64,000 bases of DNA from Hymenobacter edaphi (GCF_003258365.1 NZ_QHKM01000001.1:372001-436000); one strand, 5' to 3'; shown: positions 42,386 through 50,865, numbered from the stretch's first letter. A program made the numbers and translations. Notes: generated by a model not told the origin, from the letters alone.

Positions 42386-43219
42386 ATGACAACAACCCTG
42401 AACACTCCCGACGTGCTGGCCCGCATTGTGGCCCACAAGCGGCAGGAAGTGGCCGAGCGCCGCGGTCTGCAGCCCGAAAAGCTGCTGGAGCGCAGCCAGT
42501 ACCTCGACGCGCCCACGCTTTCCCTGCGCCAGTACCTGCGCCGGCCCGAGCTGAGCGGCATCATCGCCGAGTTCAAGCGCCGCTCCCCATCCAAAGGCTG
42601 GATCAACGAGTTTGCGCTGGTGGAGCGCACCACGCTGGGCTACATGCAGGCCGGCGCCGCCGCTTTGTCGGTGCTGACGGATACCGAATTCTTCGGCGGC
42701 AAAAACGAAGACCTGACCACGGCCCGACGCTTCAACCTGTGCCCGATTCTGCGCAAGGACTTCGTGGTCGATGCCTACCAGTTGCTCGAAGCCCGCAGCC
42801 TCGGCGCCGACGCGGTGCTGCTCATTGCCAGCGTACTCACCCCCCAGGAAATCCGTGAGCTGGGCCGGCAGGCGCGGGCGCTGGGCCTGGAAGTGCTGCT
42901 GGAAGTGCACGATAAGGCGGAGCTGGACCGCTCGCTCGACGCGGCCCACGACGCCCTCGACCTGGTGGGGGTGAACAACCGCGACCTGCGCGACTTCTCC
43001 GTGTCCTTGGAGCGCAGCCTGCAGCTGGTGGAGCACCTGCCCGCCGGGCTGGGCAAGGTGGCCGAAAGCGGCCTGCGCACGGCCCAGGACGTAGCCACGC
43101 TGCGCCGGGCCGGCTTCGAGGGCTTCCTCATCGGCGAAACGTTCATGCGCCACGGCCGCCCGGAGCGCGCCTGCGCCGCCCTGGTGCAGCAGCTGCGCGA
43201 ACTATCGGCCACCCACTAG
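42386..43219 (+). CDS. trpC: Indole-3-glycerol phosphate synthase
   Basis: Closes the indole ring in the fourth step of tryptophan synthesis. 277 residues of TIM barrel with IIAEFKRRSPSKG, TDTEFFGGKNEDL, ILRKDFVVDAYQ, LLEVHDKAEL, GVNNRDLRDF and VAESGLRT, which include the usual catalytic Lys and Glu residues. Not fused to TrpF, unlike in E. coli. Start 42386 is the first ATG before the family N-terminus; a long frame upstream is an artefact of GC-rich sequence. Confidence 0.95.
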   Translation: MTTTLNTPDVLARIVAHKRQEVAERRGLQPEKLLERSQYLDAPTLSLRQYLRRPELSGIIAEFKRRSPSKGWINEFALVERTTLGYMQAGAAALSVLTDTEFFGGKNEDLTTARRFNLCPILRKDFVVDAYQLLEARSLGADAVLLIASVLTPQEIRELGRQARALGLEVLLEVHDKAELDRSLDAAHDALDLVGVNNRDLRDFSVSLERSLQLVEHLPAGLGKVAESGLRTAQDVATLRRAGFEGFLIGETFMRHGRPERACAALVQQLRELSATH

Positions 43220-43233
43220 CCCTTACCAGCGCT

Positions 43234-43908
43234 ATGACTGCCACTGCCGCATCCCGCACGCCCACCTTGCCCGCCCCGCGGCCCGACCGGCCGCTGCTGA
43301 AAGTGTGCGGGCTGAAATACCCCGCCAACGTGGCCGCCGTGGCCGCCTTGCCGGTGGATATGCTCGGCTTCATCTTCGCGTCGAAGTCGCCGCGCTACGC
43401 CCCGCCGGCCCTGGACGCGGCCCAGCTGCGGGCGCTGCCGGTGTGCAAAGTGGGTGTGTTCGTCGACGAGGCGCCGGCCGTTATCCGCCGCACGGCCCTG
43501 CACTTTGGCCTCACGGCCGTGCAGCTGCACGGGCAGGAGTCGGCGGCCGACTGCGCGGCGCTGGCCGCAGCGGGCCTGCCGGTGCTCAAGGCCGTCGGGG
43601 TGGGGGCGCAGCTCGACCTGGAGCGGCTGGCGGCGTACGCGCCCTTTTGTTCCTACTTCATCTTCGACACGGCCGGGCCGGCGGCGGGCGGCAACGGCAC
43701 CGCCTTCGACTGGGAGCTGCTGCGCGCCTACAACCTGCCCACGCCCTACCTGCTGGCCGGCGGCCTCGGACCCGCGAATGCGGCGGCCCTGCGCGGGCTG
43801 CAGCTGCCCGGTTTGGCGGGCTTCGACGTGAACAGCCGGGTGGAGCAGGGGCCAGGGCTGAAGGATATCGGGCTGCTCCGGACCTTTATCGACGAAGTAT
43901 ACGGCTGA
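43234..43908 (+). CDS. trpF: Phosphoribosylanthranilate isomerase
   Basis: Amadori isomerisation in the third step of tryptophan synthesis. 224 residues. LLKVCGLKYPANV contains the catalytic Cys, KVGVFVDEAP the strand preceding the active-site loop, and FIFDTAGPAAGGNGTAFDW the catalytic Asp region; LAGGLGPANA binds phosphate. Starts 14 bases after trpC. The first 20 residues are Ala/Pro-rich, so a slightly later start is possible. Confidence 0.94.
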   Translation: MTATAASRTPTLPAPRPDRPLLKVCGLKYPANVAAVAALPVDMLGFIFASKSPRYAPPALDAAQLRALPVCKVGVFVDEAPAVIRRTALHFGLTAVQLHGQESAADCAALAAAGLPVLKAVGVGAQLDLERLAAYAPFCSYFIFDTAGPAAGGNGTAFDWELLRAYNLPTPYLLAGGLGPANAAALRGLQLPGLAGFDVNSRVEQGPGLKDIGLLRTFIDEVYG

Positions 43909-43973
43909 GTTTTTAGCCCGCCGAGGGCGCTGAGTCGTTCAACGCCGCCTCGCAACCAACAACCAGAATCACC

Positions 43974-45161
43974 ATGAGCCAATACCACCCCAACGCCCGC
44001 GGCTACTACGGCCAGTTCGGCGGCGCTTTCATCCCCGAAATGCTCTACCCCAACGTGGAGGAGCTGCGGGAGCAGTACCTGGATATCCTGGCCGACCCCG
44101 ACTTTCAGCGGGAGTACCAGCTGCTGCTGCGCGACTACGTGGGCCGCCCCACGCCTTTGTTCAAGGCCGAGCGGCTGAGCCGGCACTTCGGGGCCACCAT
44201 CTACCTCAAGCGCGAAGACCTCTGCCATACCGGTGCCCACAAGGTCAACAACACCGTGGGCCAGATCTTGCTGGCCGAGCGCCTGGGCAAGAAGCGCATC
44301 ATTGCCGAAACCGGGGCCGGGCAGCACGGCGTGGCCACGGCCACCGTGTGCGCCCTGCGCGGACTGGAATGCATCGTGTATATGGGTGCCGTGGACATGG
44401 AGCGGCAGAAGCCCAACGTGGCCCGCATGCGCATGCTCGGCGCCGAGGTGCGGCCGGCCGTCAGCGGCTCCCAGACGCTCAAGGACGCCACCAACGAGGC
44501 CATTCGCGACTGGATTTCGAACCCCACCGACACGCACTACATCATCGGCTCGGTGGTGGGGCCGCACCCGTACCCCGACCTGGTGGCCCGGCTGCAGGCC
44601 GTTATCAGCGAGGAAATCCGGCGGCAGCTGCGCGAGAAAACCGGCTCGGAGCTGCCCGATTACGTGGTGGCCTGCGTGGGCGGGGGCTCCAACGCCGCCG
44701 GCGCCTTCTACCACTACCTCGACGAGCCGGCGGTGCAGCTGGTGGCCGTGGAAGCCGCCGGCCACGGCGTCGACACCGATAAATCGGCGGCTACCTCGGT
44801 GCTGGGCCGGCCGGGCATCATCCACGGCAGCCGCACCCTGCTGATGCAGGACGAACACGGCCAGATTACCGAGCCGCACTCCATTTCGGCCGGCCTCGAC
44901 TACCCCGGCATCGGCCCGCTGCACGCTTTCTTGGCCGACTCCCGGCGGGCGCAGTTCCTGAGCATCACCGACCACGACGCGCTGCAGGCCGCTCAGCTCT
45001 GCAGCCGCCTCGAAGGCATCATTCCGGCCCTGGAATCGGCCCACGCCATTGCCGCGCTGGAGGTCATGAACCTCAAGCCCGCCGACGTAGTCGTGCTGAA
45101 CCTCTCCGGCCGCGGCGACAAGGACCTGGAAACCTACCTGCGCGAGTTGCAGCTGGCTTGA
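43974..45161 (+). CDS. trpB: Tryptophan synthase beta chain
   Basis: PLP enzyme that joins indole and serine. 395 residues, the normal length for the TrpB1 type. The PLP lysine is Lys90 in HTGAHKVNNTVGQ; GGGSNAAG binds the cofactor phosphate; AETGAGQHGVATA and the PHSISAGLDYPGIGP segment are typical. It works in complex with TrpA, whose gene follows after a spacer holding a dispersed repeat. Confidence 0.97.
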   Translation: MSQYHPNARGYYGQFGGAFIPEMLYPNVEELREQYLDILADPDFQREYQLLLRDYVGRPTPLFKAERLSRHFGATIYLKREDLCHTGAHKVNNTVGQILLAERLGKKRIIAETGAGQHGVATATVCALRGLECIVYMGAVDMERQKPNVARMRMLGAEVRPAVSGSQTLKDATNEAIRDWISNPTDTHYIIGSVVGPHPYPDLVARLQAVISEEIRRQLREKTGSELPDYVVACVGGGSNAAGAFYHYLDEPAVQLVAVEAAGHGVDTDKSAATSVLGRPGIIHGSRTLLMQDEHGQITEPHSISAGLDYPGIGPLHAFLADSRRAQFLSITDHDALQAAQLCSRLEGIIPALESAHAIAALEVMNLKPADVVVLNLSGRGDKDLETYLRELQLA

Positions 45162-45173
45162 TTGGAGCTGGCT

Positions 45174-45291
45174 CGTCATGTCGAGCTTGTCGAGACATCT
45201 CGCGAGCTGACAGCCGATAGTAAATCCTCGTTCAACGGAACAACTTGTGGAAGTCAGCACGCGAGATTCCTCGACTGCGCTCGGAATGACG
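45174..45291. repeat. Dispersed inverted repeat between trpB and trpA
   Basis: Termini CGTCAT/ATGACG, with inner complementary blocks ATCTCGCG and CGCGAGAT. It contains the CTCGACTGCGCTCGGAATGA motif typical of a REP-like dispersed repeat in Bacteroidota. About 45 bases of centre are unpaired. It lies wholly between the two genes. Confidence 0.7.
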
Positions 45292-45321
45292 TGCTGGTGT
45301 AACGCGACACCCTCTTTGCTC

Positions 45322-46131
45322 ATGCAAAACCGCTTTGCCGACCTGCTGGCCCGCAAGCCCCAGGGCCTGCTCAACCTCTACCTCACCGCCGGCTACCCCG
45401 GGCGCCACGACACCGTGCCGCTGCTGCAGACGCTGGCCGACGCCGGCGCCGACATCCTCGAAATCGGCGTGCCTTTTTCCGACCCCCTGGCCGACGGCCC
45501 GGTGATTCAGCAAACCAGCACGACGGCCCTGCGCAACGGCATGACCCTGAAGGCGCTGCTGCAGGAGCTGCAGGGCATTCGGCAGGTGCTGCCCGATACG
45601 CCGCTGCTGCTCATGGGCTACCTCAACCCGGTGCTGCAGCTGGGCATGGAAGAATTCTGCCGCCAGGCTTCGGAAGCGGGCATCGACGGCGTCATCCTGC
45701 CCGACCTGCCGGCCGAGGAATACGCGGACTTCTACCAGGACACCTTTCGCCGCTACAACCTGCGGCCGGTGTTTCTCATCACCCCGCAAACCTCCGAGGC
45801 CCGCATCCGCCGCCTCGACGAGCTGACCGACGCCTTCCTCTACCTCGTCTCGGGCCCGGGCCTGACCGGCGGCAACCAAACCGCCGACCAGGGCGCCCAG
45901 CAGGCCTACCTGCAGCGCGTAGCGGCCCTGAACCTGCGCAACCCCCGCCTCGTGGGCTTCGGCATTGCCGATAAGGCTTCCTTCGACCAAGCCTGCCGGC
46001 ACGCCCACGGCGCCATCATCGGCTCGGCCCTGCTGCGCGCCCTCGACGGGGCCGCCGACCCGCACGCGGCCGCCCGGCAGTTTGTGCACAGCATCCGGCC
46101 GGCTCAGACTTCGACTTCCGCCATTTCCTGA
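45322..46131 (+). CDS. trpA: Tryptophan synthase alpha chain
   Basis: Cleaves indole-3-glycerol phosphate to indole, which passes to TrpB. 269 residues. Catalytic Glu47 (ILEIGVPFSDP) and Asp58 (LADGP) are present, along with GVILPDLPAEE and LVGFGIADKA. Start 45322 is fixed by the family N-terminus; an upstream in-frame extension is translated repeat sequence. Confidence 0.96.
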   Translation: MQNRFADLLARKPQGLLNLYLTAGYPGRHDTVPLLQTLADAGADILEIGVPFSDPLADGPVIQQTSTTALRNGMTLKALLQELQGIRQVLPDTPLLLMGYLNPVLQLGMEEFCRQASEAGIDGVILPDLPAEEYADFYQDTFRRYNLRPVFLITPQTSEARIRRLDELTDAFLYLVSGPGLTGGNQTADQGAQQAYLQRVAALNLRNPRLVGFGIADKASFDQACRHAHGAIIGSALLRALDGAADPHAAARQFVHSIRPAQTSTSAIS

Positions 46132-46211
46132 TTTCCCCCAGCGTTTTTCCCCGCTGAACCGGCCGGTGCTCTTCGGGGCGCCGGCCACCTTTTTCCTTCA
46201 TTCGCCGCCCC

Positions 46212-47240
46212 ATGATTATTCACCTCGCCCCCGACCTTTCCGCCGCCGACCAGGATACGCTGGTGGCCCAGCTGCGCGAGCTGCGCTTTAAAGTAACCCC
46301 GGTGCGCACCCAGCGCGCCGCTTACCTCGTGGCCCTGGGCCCCCAGGACGTCGACATCCGCCGCATCGGCGCCCTGCCCGGCGTGCGCGACGTGCACCGC
46401 GTGTCCGACGACTACAAGCTGGTGTCGCGCAAGTGGCGCGTACACCCCACCGTGCTCGATCTGGGCGACGGTATTCGCCTGGGGGAAGGCTCGCTGAGCA
46501 TCGTGGCCGGGCCCTGCAGCATCGAAAACGAGGCCCAGATGGAGGCCGTGATGCAGCACCTGGTGCAGAGCGGCGTGCGGCTGATGCGCGGCGGTGTGTT
46601 CAAGCCCCGCTCGTCGCCGTACTCCTTCCGCGGCCTGGGGCTGGAAGGCCTGCGCGACTTTTACCGCCTGGCCCGGCAGCACGGCCTGCGCATCGTGACG
46701 GAGGTCATGCAGGTGTCGCAGGTGGAGGAAATGCTCGACTACGTGGACGTGTTTCAGGTGGGCGCCCGCAACACCCAGAACTTCAACCTGCTCGACGCCC
46801 TGGGCCAGGTGGATAAGCCGGTGCTGCTCAAGCGCGGCGTGTCGGGCACCATCGAGGAGCTGCTGCACTCGGCCGAGTACATCTTTTCGGGCGGCAACGA
46901 GGACATCATCCTCTGCGAGCGGGGCATCCGCACCTTCGAAACGGCCTCGCGCAACACCCTGGACCTGAACGCGGTGCCCATTCTGAAGGAGAAAACCCAC
47001 CTGCCGGTGTTCGTCGACCCCTCGCACGGCATCGGCATCCGGGAGCACGTGGCCCCGCTGGCCCTGGCCGGCGTGATGGCCGGCGCCGACGGCATCCTCT
47101 ACGAAACCGCCCCCGTGCCCGAGCGCGCCGCCTCCGACGGGCAGCAAACCCTGAACTTCGACGAATCGGCGCGGCTGGTGGAGGCGCTGCGCCGCACCTA
47201 CGCCCTGCGCCAGGAGCTGCAGGAGCTGGAGCTGGTGTAA
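46212..47240 (+). CDS. aroF: 3-deoxy-7-phosphoheptulonate (DAHP) synthase, AroF type with ferredoxin-like domain
   Basis: First enzyme of the shikimate pathway: condenses phosphoenolpyruvate and erythrose 4-phosphate. 342 residues. The N-terminal ferredoxin-like regulatory domain (1-75) is followed by the barrel with VAGPCSIENE, FKPRSSPYSFRGLG, QVGARNTQNFNLL, LLKRG and FVDPSHGIG, the PEP, metal and phosphate sites of the beta-type enzyme. Its position as last gene of the trp operon means precursor supply rises together with tryptophan synthesis under the same attenuator. Confidence 0.94.
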   Translation: MIIHLAPDLSAADQDTLVAQLRELRFKVTPVRTQRAAYLVALGPQDVDIRRIGALPGVRDVHRVSDDYKLVSRKWRVHPTVLDLGDGIRLGEGSLSIVAGPCSIENEAQMEAVMQHLVQSGVRLMRGGVFKPRSSPYSFRGLGLEGLRDFYRLARQHGLRIVTEVMQVSQVEEMLDYVDVFQVGARNTQNFNLLDALGQVDKPVLLKRGVSGTIEELLHSAEYIFSGGNEDIILCERGIRTFETASRNTLDLNAVPILKEKTHLPVFVDPSHGIGIREHVAPLALAGVMAGADGILYETAPVPERAASDGQQTLNFDESARLVEALRRTYALRQELQELELV

Positions 47241-47282
47241 CGGGGCCGCTCCCCGGCGCGGGCCGGCGCCTATATTCGTGCC

Positions 47283-48617
47283 ATGCCGCTCTTCGTCTTC
47301 AACGCCTACAGCAGCCTGCTCCTGCCGTTTTTCGTGCAGGGCGCGGTGGTGAGCGGGCTGCTGCTGGTGCGCGGCCGGCGCCACGGCACGCCCGCCGACG
47401 GCTGGCTGGCCCTGCTGCTGCTGCTGAGCACGGCCCGGCTGGCGCAGTGGATGCTGGGCTTCGGCGGCTGGTACGACGCGCACGACGCGCGCACGACCTT
47501 CATGTTCTACTTCCCGTTCAGCAACTGGCTGGCGCTGGGTCCGGCGCTGTACTTCTACTTCCGCAGCCTTACCAATCAGGCGTTTCGCTTCGGCCGGCGC
47601 GACGGGCGCCACTTCCTGCCCGCCCTGCTCTACCTGGCCGCGCAGCTGCTGCTCTGGGCCTACGACGTGGGCTGGCAGCACCTGGCGCTGGGCCGGCCGC
47701 TGCCCGGGCACTTCGGCACCAAGGGCACCCTGGCCACCTGGCTGGACGCGTCCGCGCTGAGCCGCGGGCCCGAGCTGCTGGGCTACGTCTCGGTGCTGGT
47801 GTACGCGGGCCTGACCTTGCGCCACTACCGCGCCTACCGCCGCTACGTCAACGACCATTTCAGCGACACCGAGCGGCTGCGTTTCACCTGGCTGCGCAAC
47901 GTGCTGGTGGCCGTGCCGGCGGGTTTGCTCGTCACGTTGCTCTTCGAGGCATTGAATGCCGCCGCCGGCCCCCTCGACTACTACCAGGCCTGGTACGATT
48001 ACCTCTTCACCGGCCTGCTGATTTACTACCTGAGCCTGGCCGGTCTGCTGGCCAACCACCGCCTCACCGCGCCCCTGCACTTTCAGCCCGCCGAGCCGGC
48101 CACCGATGAAGCGCCGCCCGAGCCCGCCGCCGGCCCCGGCCCCGCGGCCCCCGAACCCGACCTGCCAGCAGCCCCGATGCTCGACCCGGCGGATGCTACT
48201 GCGCCATCTGTTGCTTCGGCGGCGCCGGCCGGAGCGGGGCTCGTCACAGCGGCCGAAGCTGCCGTGCCCGACTCGGAGCTGGTGCGCTGGGCTGAAAAGC
48301 TGCGCGCCCACATGGCCGCCGCCCGGCCCTACCTCGCGCCCGAGCTGACGCTGAGCGAGCTGGCCGCGCAGCTGCGCACCAATACCTCCTGGTTGTCGCG
48401 CGTGGTCAATACCGGCTGCGGGCAGAACTTCAACGACTTCGTCAACGAGTACCGGGTGCGGGAGGCCGAGCGGCGGCTGCAAGACCCGCAGTTTCGGCAC
48501 TACACCCTGCTGACGGTGGCGCTGGAGTCGGGCTTCAACTCCAAGTCCACCTTCAACCGGGTGTTTCGCAAGCTGCGCGGCCTGACGCCCAGCGAGGTAG
48601 CGGGGCGCAATCCATAA
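47283..48617 (+). CDS. Membrane-anchored AraC-family transcriptional regulator
   Basis: 444 residues. The first 260 carry about seven hydrophobic helices (SSLLLPFFVQGAVVSGLLLV, WLALLLLLSTARL, WLALGPALYFYF and so on). A Pro/Ala-rich linker (about 270-325) follows, then a C-terminal AraC DNA-binding domain with two helix-turn-helix segments (LTLSELAAQLRTNTSWLSRVVN and LLTVALESGFNSKSTFNRVFRKLRG). This seven-helix plus AraC layout is frequent in Bacteroidota; signals and targets are unknown. A near-consensus TATATTCG -7 box lies just before the ATG. It follows the trp operon but probably has its own promoter. A 16-base palindrome comes right after its stop. Confidence 0.87.
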   Translation: MPLFVFNAYSSLLLPFFVQGAVVSGLLLVRGRRHGTPADGWLALLLLLSTARLAQWMLGFGGWYDAHDARTTFMFYFPFSNWLALGPALYFYFRSLTNQAFRFGRRDGRHFLPALLYLAAQLLLWAYDVGWQHLALGRPLPGHFGTKGTLATWLDASALSRGPELLGYVSVLVYAGLTLRHYRAYRRYVNDHFSDTERLRFTWLRNVLVAVPAGLLVTLLFEALNAAAGPLDYYQAWYDYLFTGLLIYYLSLAGLLANHRLTAPLHFQPAEPATDEAPPEPAAGPGPAAPEPDLPAAPMLDPADATAPSVASAAPAGAGLVTAAEAAVPDSELVRWAEKLRAHMAAARPYLAPELTLSELAAQLRTNTSWLSRVVNTGCGQNFNDFVNEYRVREAERRLQDPQFRHYTLLTVALESGFNSKSTFNRVFRKLRGLTPSEVAGRNP

Positions 48618-48633
48618 GTTGGGACGTCCCAAC
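48618..48633. promoter_or_regulatory. 16-base perfect palindrome, possible operator
   Basis: GTTGGGACGTCCCAAC directly after the AraC gene stop and 75 bases before the DoxX gene. It could be a binding site for a dimeric repressor or a short stem; there is no T tract. Confidence 0.35.
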
Positions 48634-48707
48634 GCGTAATTCGGCGCGCACGGCGGGCAGGGGCGGGGCTCCTTTGGGGCATCGTTTTACCCTAGCCCCG
48701 CACTGCC

Positions 48708-49748
48708 ATGTTGCGTCCCCTGTTCCTCGCCGCCCCGCTCGGCCCCCGCCTCCTCGACTTGGTCTACCTGCTCTTTCGCCTGCATCTGGGCCTCTCCATT
48801 GCTCTTGGCGCCGGCTGGGCCAAGCTCATCAACCTGAGCACCACCCGCGACCTGGCCAAGCTTCTCTGGCATCCCGGTCAGCTCAGCACGCCCGACTGGT
48901 TTGTGCAGCAGGTAGGCGGGCTGGGCTTCACCTTTCCCTCGCCTTACTTCTGGGCCGCGCTGGCCGTGTGGGGCGAGCTGGTGGGTGGCCTGCTCATTGC
49001 CCTGGGCCTGGTCACGCGCCTGGCCGCCGTTCAGCTGGCCGTACAGTTTCTGGTCATTGCCTTCTTTTGGTACGAAACGCCCGAGCCGGTGCTGGGCATG
49101 TACTACCAACAGCTGCTGTTTTGGGCCTTCGTGCTGGTGACGGCCCTCGGCGGCGGCCGGTTTTCGCTCGATTACCGGCTGAGCCGGCCGCGTCGCACGC
49201 CGGCGGTCCGGGCCCTGGGTGCACCGGCCCTGGCCGTCATCGGCCTAGGGTTGATCGGCGCCGCCGCGCCGGTACAGGCCGCGGAACCGGCCGGCGATGC
49301 GCCCACCGTGCGCCTGGCCGACTTCCGCCCGCTGCTGCGTTACGACTGGCAGGGCACGCTCACCTACCTCGATTACCAAAGCCAGCGCCCCGTCACGCTC
49401 CTCACCCGCCTCAACGGCATGCAGGTCGGCGCCGGCGAGCTGGTGCTCGACTACCAGTACCAGGAGCCCGAAGGCGGCCTGGTGAAGGGCTTCGAGCGGC
49501 TACGCCTGCGCCCCGACGGCCGCGGCCTGGAGTGGGACGGACTGCCCATGCGCCTGCGGCAGCGCACGGCGCTGCCCGACAGCACCCTGCAATTGGTACT
49601 GGTCGGGGAGGGGCGCGACGACAACCGCCCGGCCACCATCCGGCGCACGCTGCTCCTTGGCGCCCGCCGCTGCCGCATCCGCAAGGAGGTGCGCTTTGCC
49701 GGGCAGCCCGATTTTCTCCGGCGCAACGAGTACCAGTTCACCCGGTGA
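48708..49748 (+). CDS. DoxX-like membrane protein fused to a C-terminal beta domain
   Basis: 346 residues. Residues 15-150 form a four-helix DoxX-type membrane domain (FRLHLGLSIALGAGWAKLINL, WAALAVWGELVGGLLIALGL, AVQLAVQFLVIAFFW, LLFWAFVLVTALGGG). A further hydrophobic helix near 170-185 leads to a soluble part of about 160 residues (LRYDWQGTLTYLDYQSQ, VLDYQYQEPEGGLVKG) of predominantly beta character that I do not recognise. The fusion of DoxX with this domain is unusual. DoxX proteins take part in redox or envelope functions that are poorly defined. Confidence 0.75.
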   Translation: MLRPLFLAAPLGPRLLDLVYLLFRLHLGLSIALGAGWAKLINLSTTRDLAKLLWHPGQLSTPDWFVQQVGGLGFTFPSPYFWAALAVWGELVGGLLIALGLVTRLAAVQLAVQFLVIAFFWYETPEPVLGMYYQQLLFWAFVLVTALGGGRFSLDYRLSRPRRTPAVRALGAPALAVIGLGLIGAAAPVQAAEPAGDAPTVRLADFRPLLRYDWQGTLTYLDYQSQRPVTLLTRLNGMQVGAGELVLDYQYQEPEGGLVKGFERLRLRPDGRGLEWDGLPMRLRQRTALPDSTLQLVLVGEGRDDNRPATIRRTLLLGARRCRIRKEVRFAGQPDFLRRNEYQFTR

Positions 49749-49791
49749 ATATTACCGCCGCGTGAAATTTATTGGCTGGAACCCAGTTGGG

Positions 49792-49822
49792 TTTGCACAC
49801 GTGCGAAATCCTGCTACTTTTG
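49792..49822 (+). promoter_or_regulatory. Promoter of the phhA leader
   Basis: TTTG at 49792-49795, 19-base spacer, TACTTTTG at 49815-49822: a full Bacteroidota-type promoter. Predicted start near 49828, directly before the ATG of the mini-ORF. Confidence 0.7.
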
Positions 49823-49830
49823 TAGTCACC

Positions 49831-49923
49831 ATGCTGCACCAGTCCATTAATTGCAACTTTACCATGTGCGTCCTGCCCGTCAAATGGGCCGGAGCCGTGC
49901 CGTTGCATATCGTCTGGAAATAA
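49831..49923 (+). CDS. Short leader ORF upstream of phhA
   Basis: A 30-codon frame, MLHQSINCNFTMCVLPVKW followed by AGAVPLHIVWK. It starts within a few bases of the predicted transcription start, so it would be translated as a leaderless message, and it ends 36 bases before an intrinsic terminator. The position mirrors trpL, but there is only one Phe and two separated Trp and no Tyr, so it is not an obvious amino-acid sensor. It may be a leader peptide, a small protein, or not translated at all. Confidence 0.45.
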   Translation: MLHQSINCNFTMCVLPVKWAGAVPLHIVWK

Positions 49924-49959
49924 AGCCCCGCAGCTAGTTTTTCCGACCTGAAATCAACC

Positions 49960-49996
49960 AAGCCCGGCTCCGCACCACGGAGGCCGGGCTTTTTTT
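49960..49996 (+). terminator. Intrinsic terminator in the phhA 5' leader
   Basis: Arms AAGCCCGGCTCCG and complement (one bulged base), five-base loop, seven T. It lies after the promoter at 49792 and only 14 bases before the phhA start codon, so transcription of phhA requires reading through it. Confidence 0.85.
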
Positions 49997-50010
49997 CTGC
50001 CCAATGAGTT

Positions 50011-50769
50011 ATGAAAGCCCCGCTCTTCACCGCCGAAGACCACCTCGTGTGGAAAGTTCTCTTCGACCGTCAGACTGCCCTGCTGCACCGCCGGGCCGCG
50101 GCGCCCTTTATGGCCGGCGTGCAGCGCCTCGGCCTCAGCCGCGACGCTGCCCCCGACCTCGACGCCCTGAGCCAGCGCCTGCACCGCCTCAGCGGCTGGG
50201 AAGTGGTGCCCGCCCCCGGCCGCGTCGACGACCAGACGTTTCTGGGTTTGCTGGCCGAGCGGAAGTACCCCGTCACGCACTGGGTACGCTCCATGCAGTT
50301 CTTCGACTACCTCGCCGGGCCCGACCTCTTCCACGATGCCTTCGGCCACCTGCCGCTGCTCACCAACCCCGAGTGGGCCGCCTGGCTGGCGCACTTCGGC
50401 CAGATAGCCCGCCACCACCTGCACGACGCGGCCGCCGTGCAGCAGCTGGTGCGCCTGTTCTGGCACACCGCCGAGTTTGGGCTCGTGCAGGAAGGCGAGG
50501 CGCTGCGCGTGTACGGCGCCGGCCTGCTCTCCTCGGCGGCCGAGTTGCACCACTGCCTGGCCGCCGACGCGCCCCGGCAGCCGCTCGAAGTCAGCACGGC
50601 GCTGGCCACGCCCATCGTGCGCGACGGGTTTCAGCAGCAGTACTTCGTGCTGCCCGCCTGGGCCGAGTTGGCCGACGTGACGGCCGAACTGGTGGTGCGC
50701 CTGACGGCCACCGCCGCGCCTTCGCCCGCTGCCGTGCCGCAGGTGGCCGCTGCGCGCGTGCAGCAATAA
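50011..50769 (+). CDS. phhA: Phenylalanine 4-hydroxylase
   Basis: Iron- and pterin-dependent hydroxylation of phenylalanine to tyrosine. 252 residues, the bacterial single-domain length. The iron ligands are His108 and His113 (FHDAFGH) and Glu155 (HTAEFGL); VRSMQFFDYL and the preceding GWEVVPAPG are typical. No pterin dehydratase gene is adjacent. Control appears to act through the terminator in its leader. It ends before a very long hairpin. It could serve tyrosine formation, phenylalanine breakdown or pigment synthesis; the sequence does not decide. Confidence 0.95.
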   Translation: MKAPLFTAEDHLVWKVLFDRQTALLHRRAAAPFMAGVQRLGLSRDAAPDLDALSQRLHRLSGWEVVPAPGRVDDQTFLGLLAERKYPVTHWVRSMQFFDYLAGPDLFHDAFGHLPLLTNPEWAAWLAHFGQIARHHLHDAAAVQQLVRLFWHTAEFGLVQEGEALRVYGAGLLSSAAELHHCLAADAPRQPLEVSTALATPIVRDGFQQQYFVLPAWAELADVTAELVVRLTATAAPSPAAVPQVAAARVQQ

Positions 50770-50796
50770 CCGCTTCGGCCACCGAGCCGGTGCCGA

Positions 50797-50865
50797 GCCG
50801 CCGCAAAACGTCCACCAAAAAGGCCCGCTGCTAGCGGGCCTTTTTGGTGGACGTTTTGCGGCGGC
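50797..50865. terminator. Very long perfect hairpin after phhA
   Basis: Two perfectly complementary 33-base arms separated by three bases (GCT), with internal runs of five A and five T. Acts as a terminator for phhA; far longer than required. The next 215 bases up to the convergent hydrolase gene show nothing else. Confidence 0.9.
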
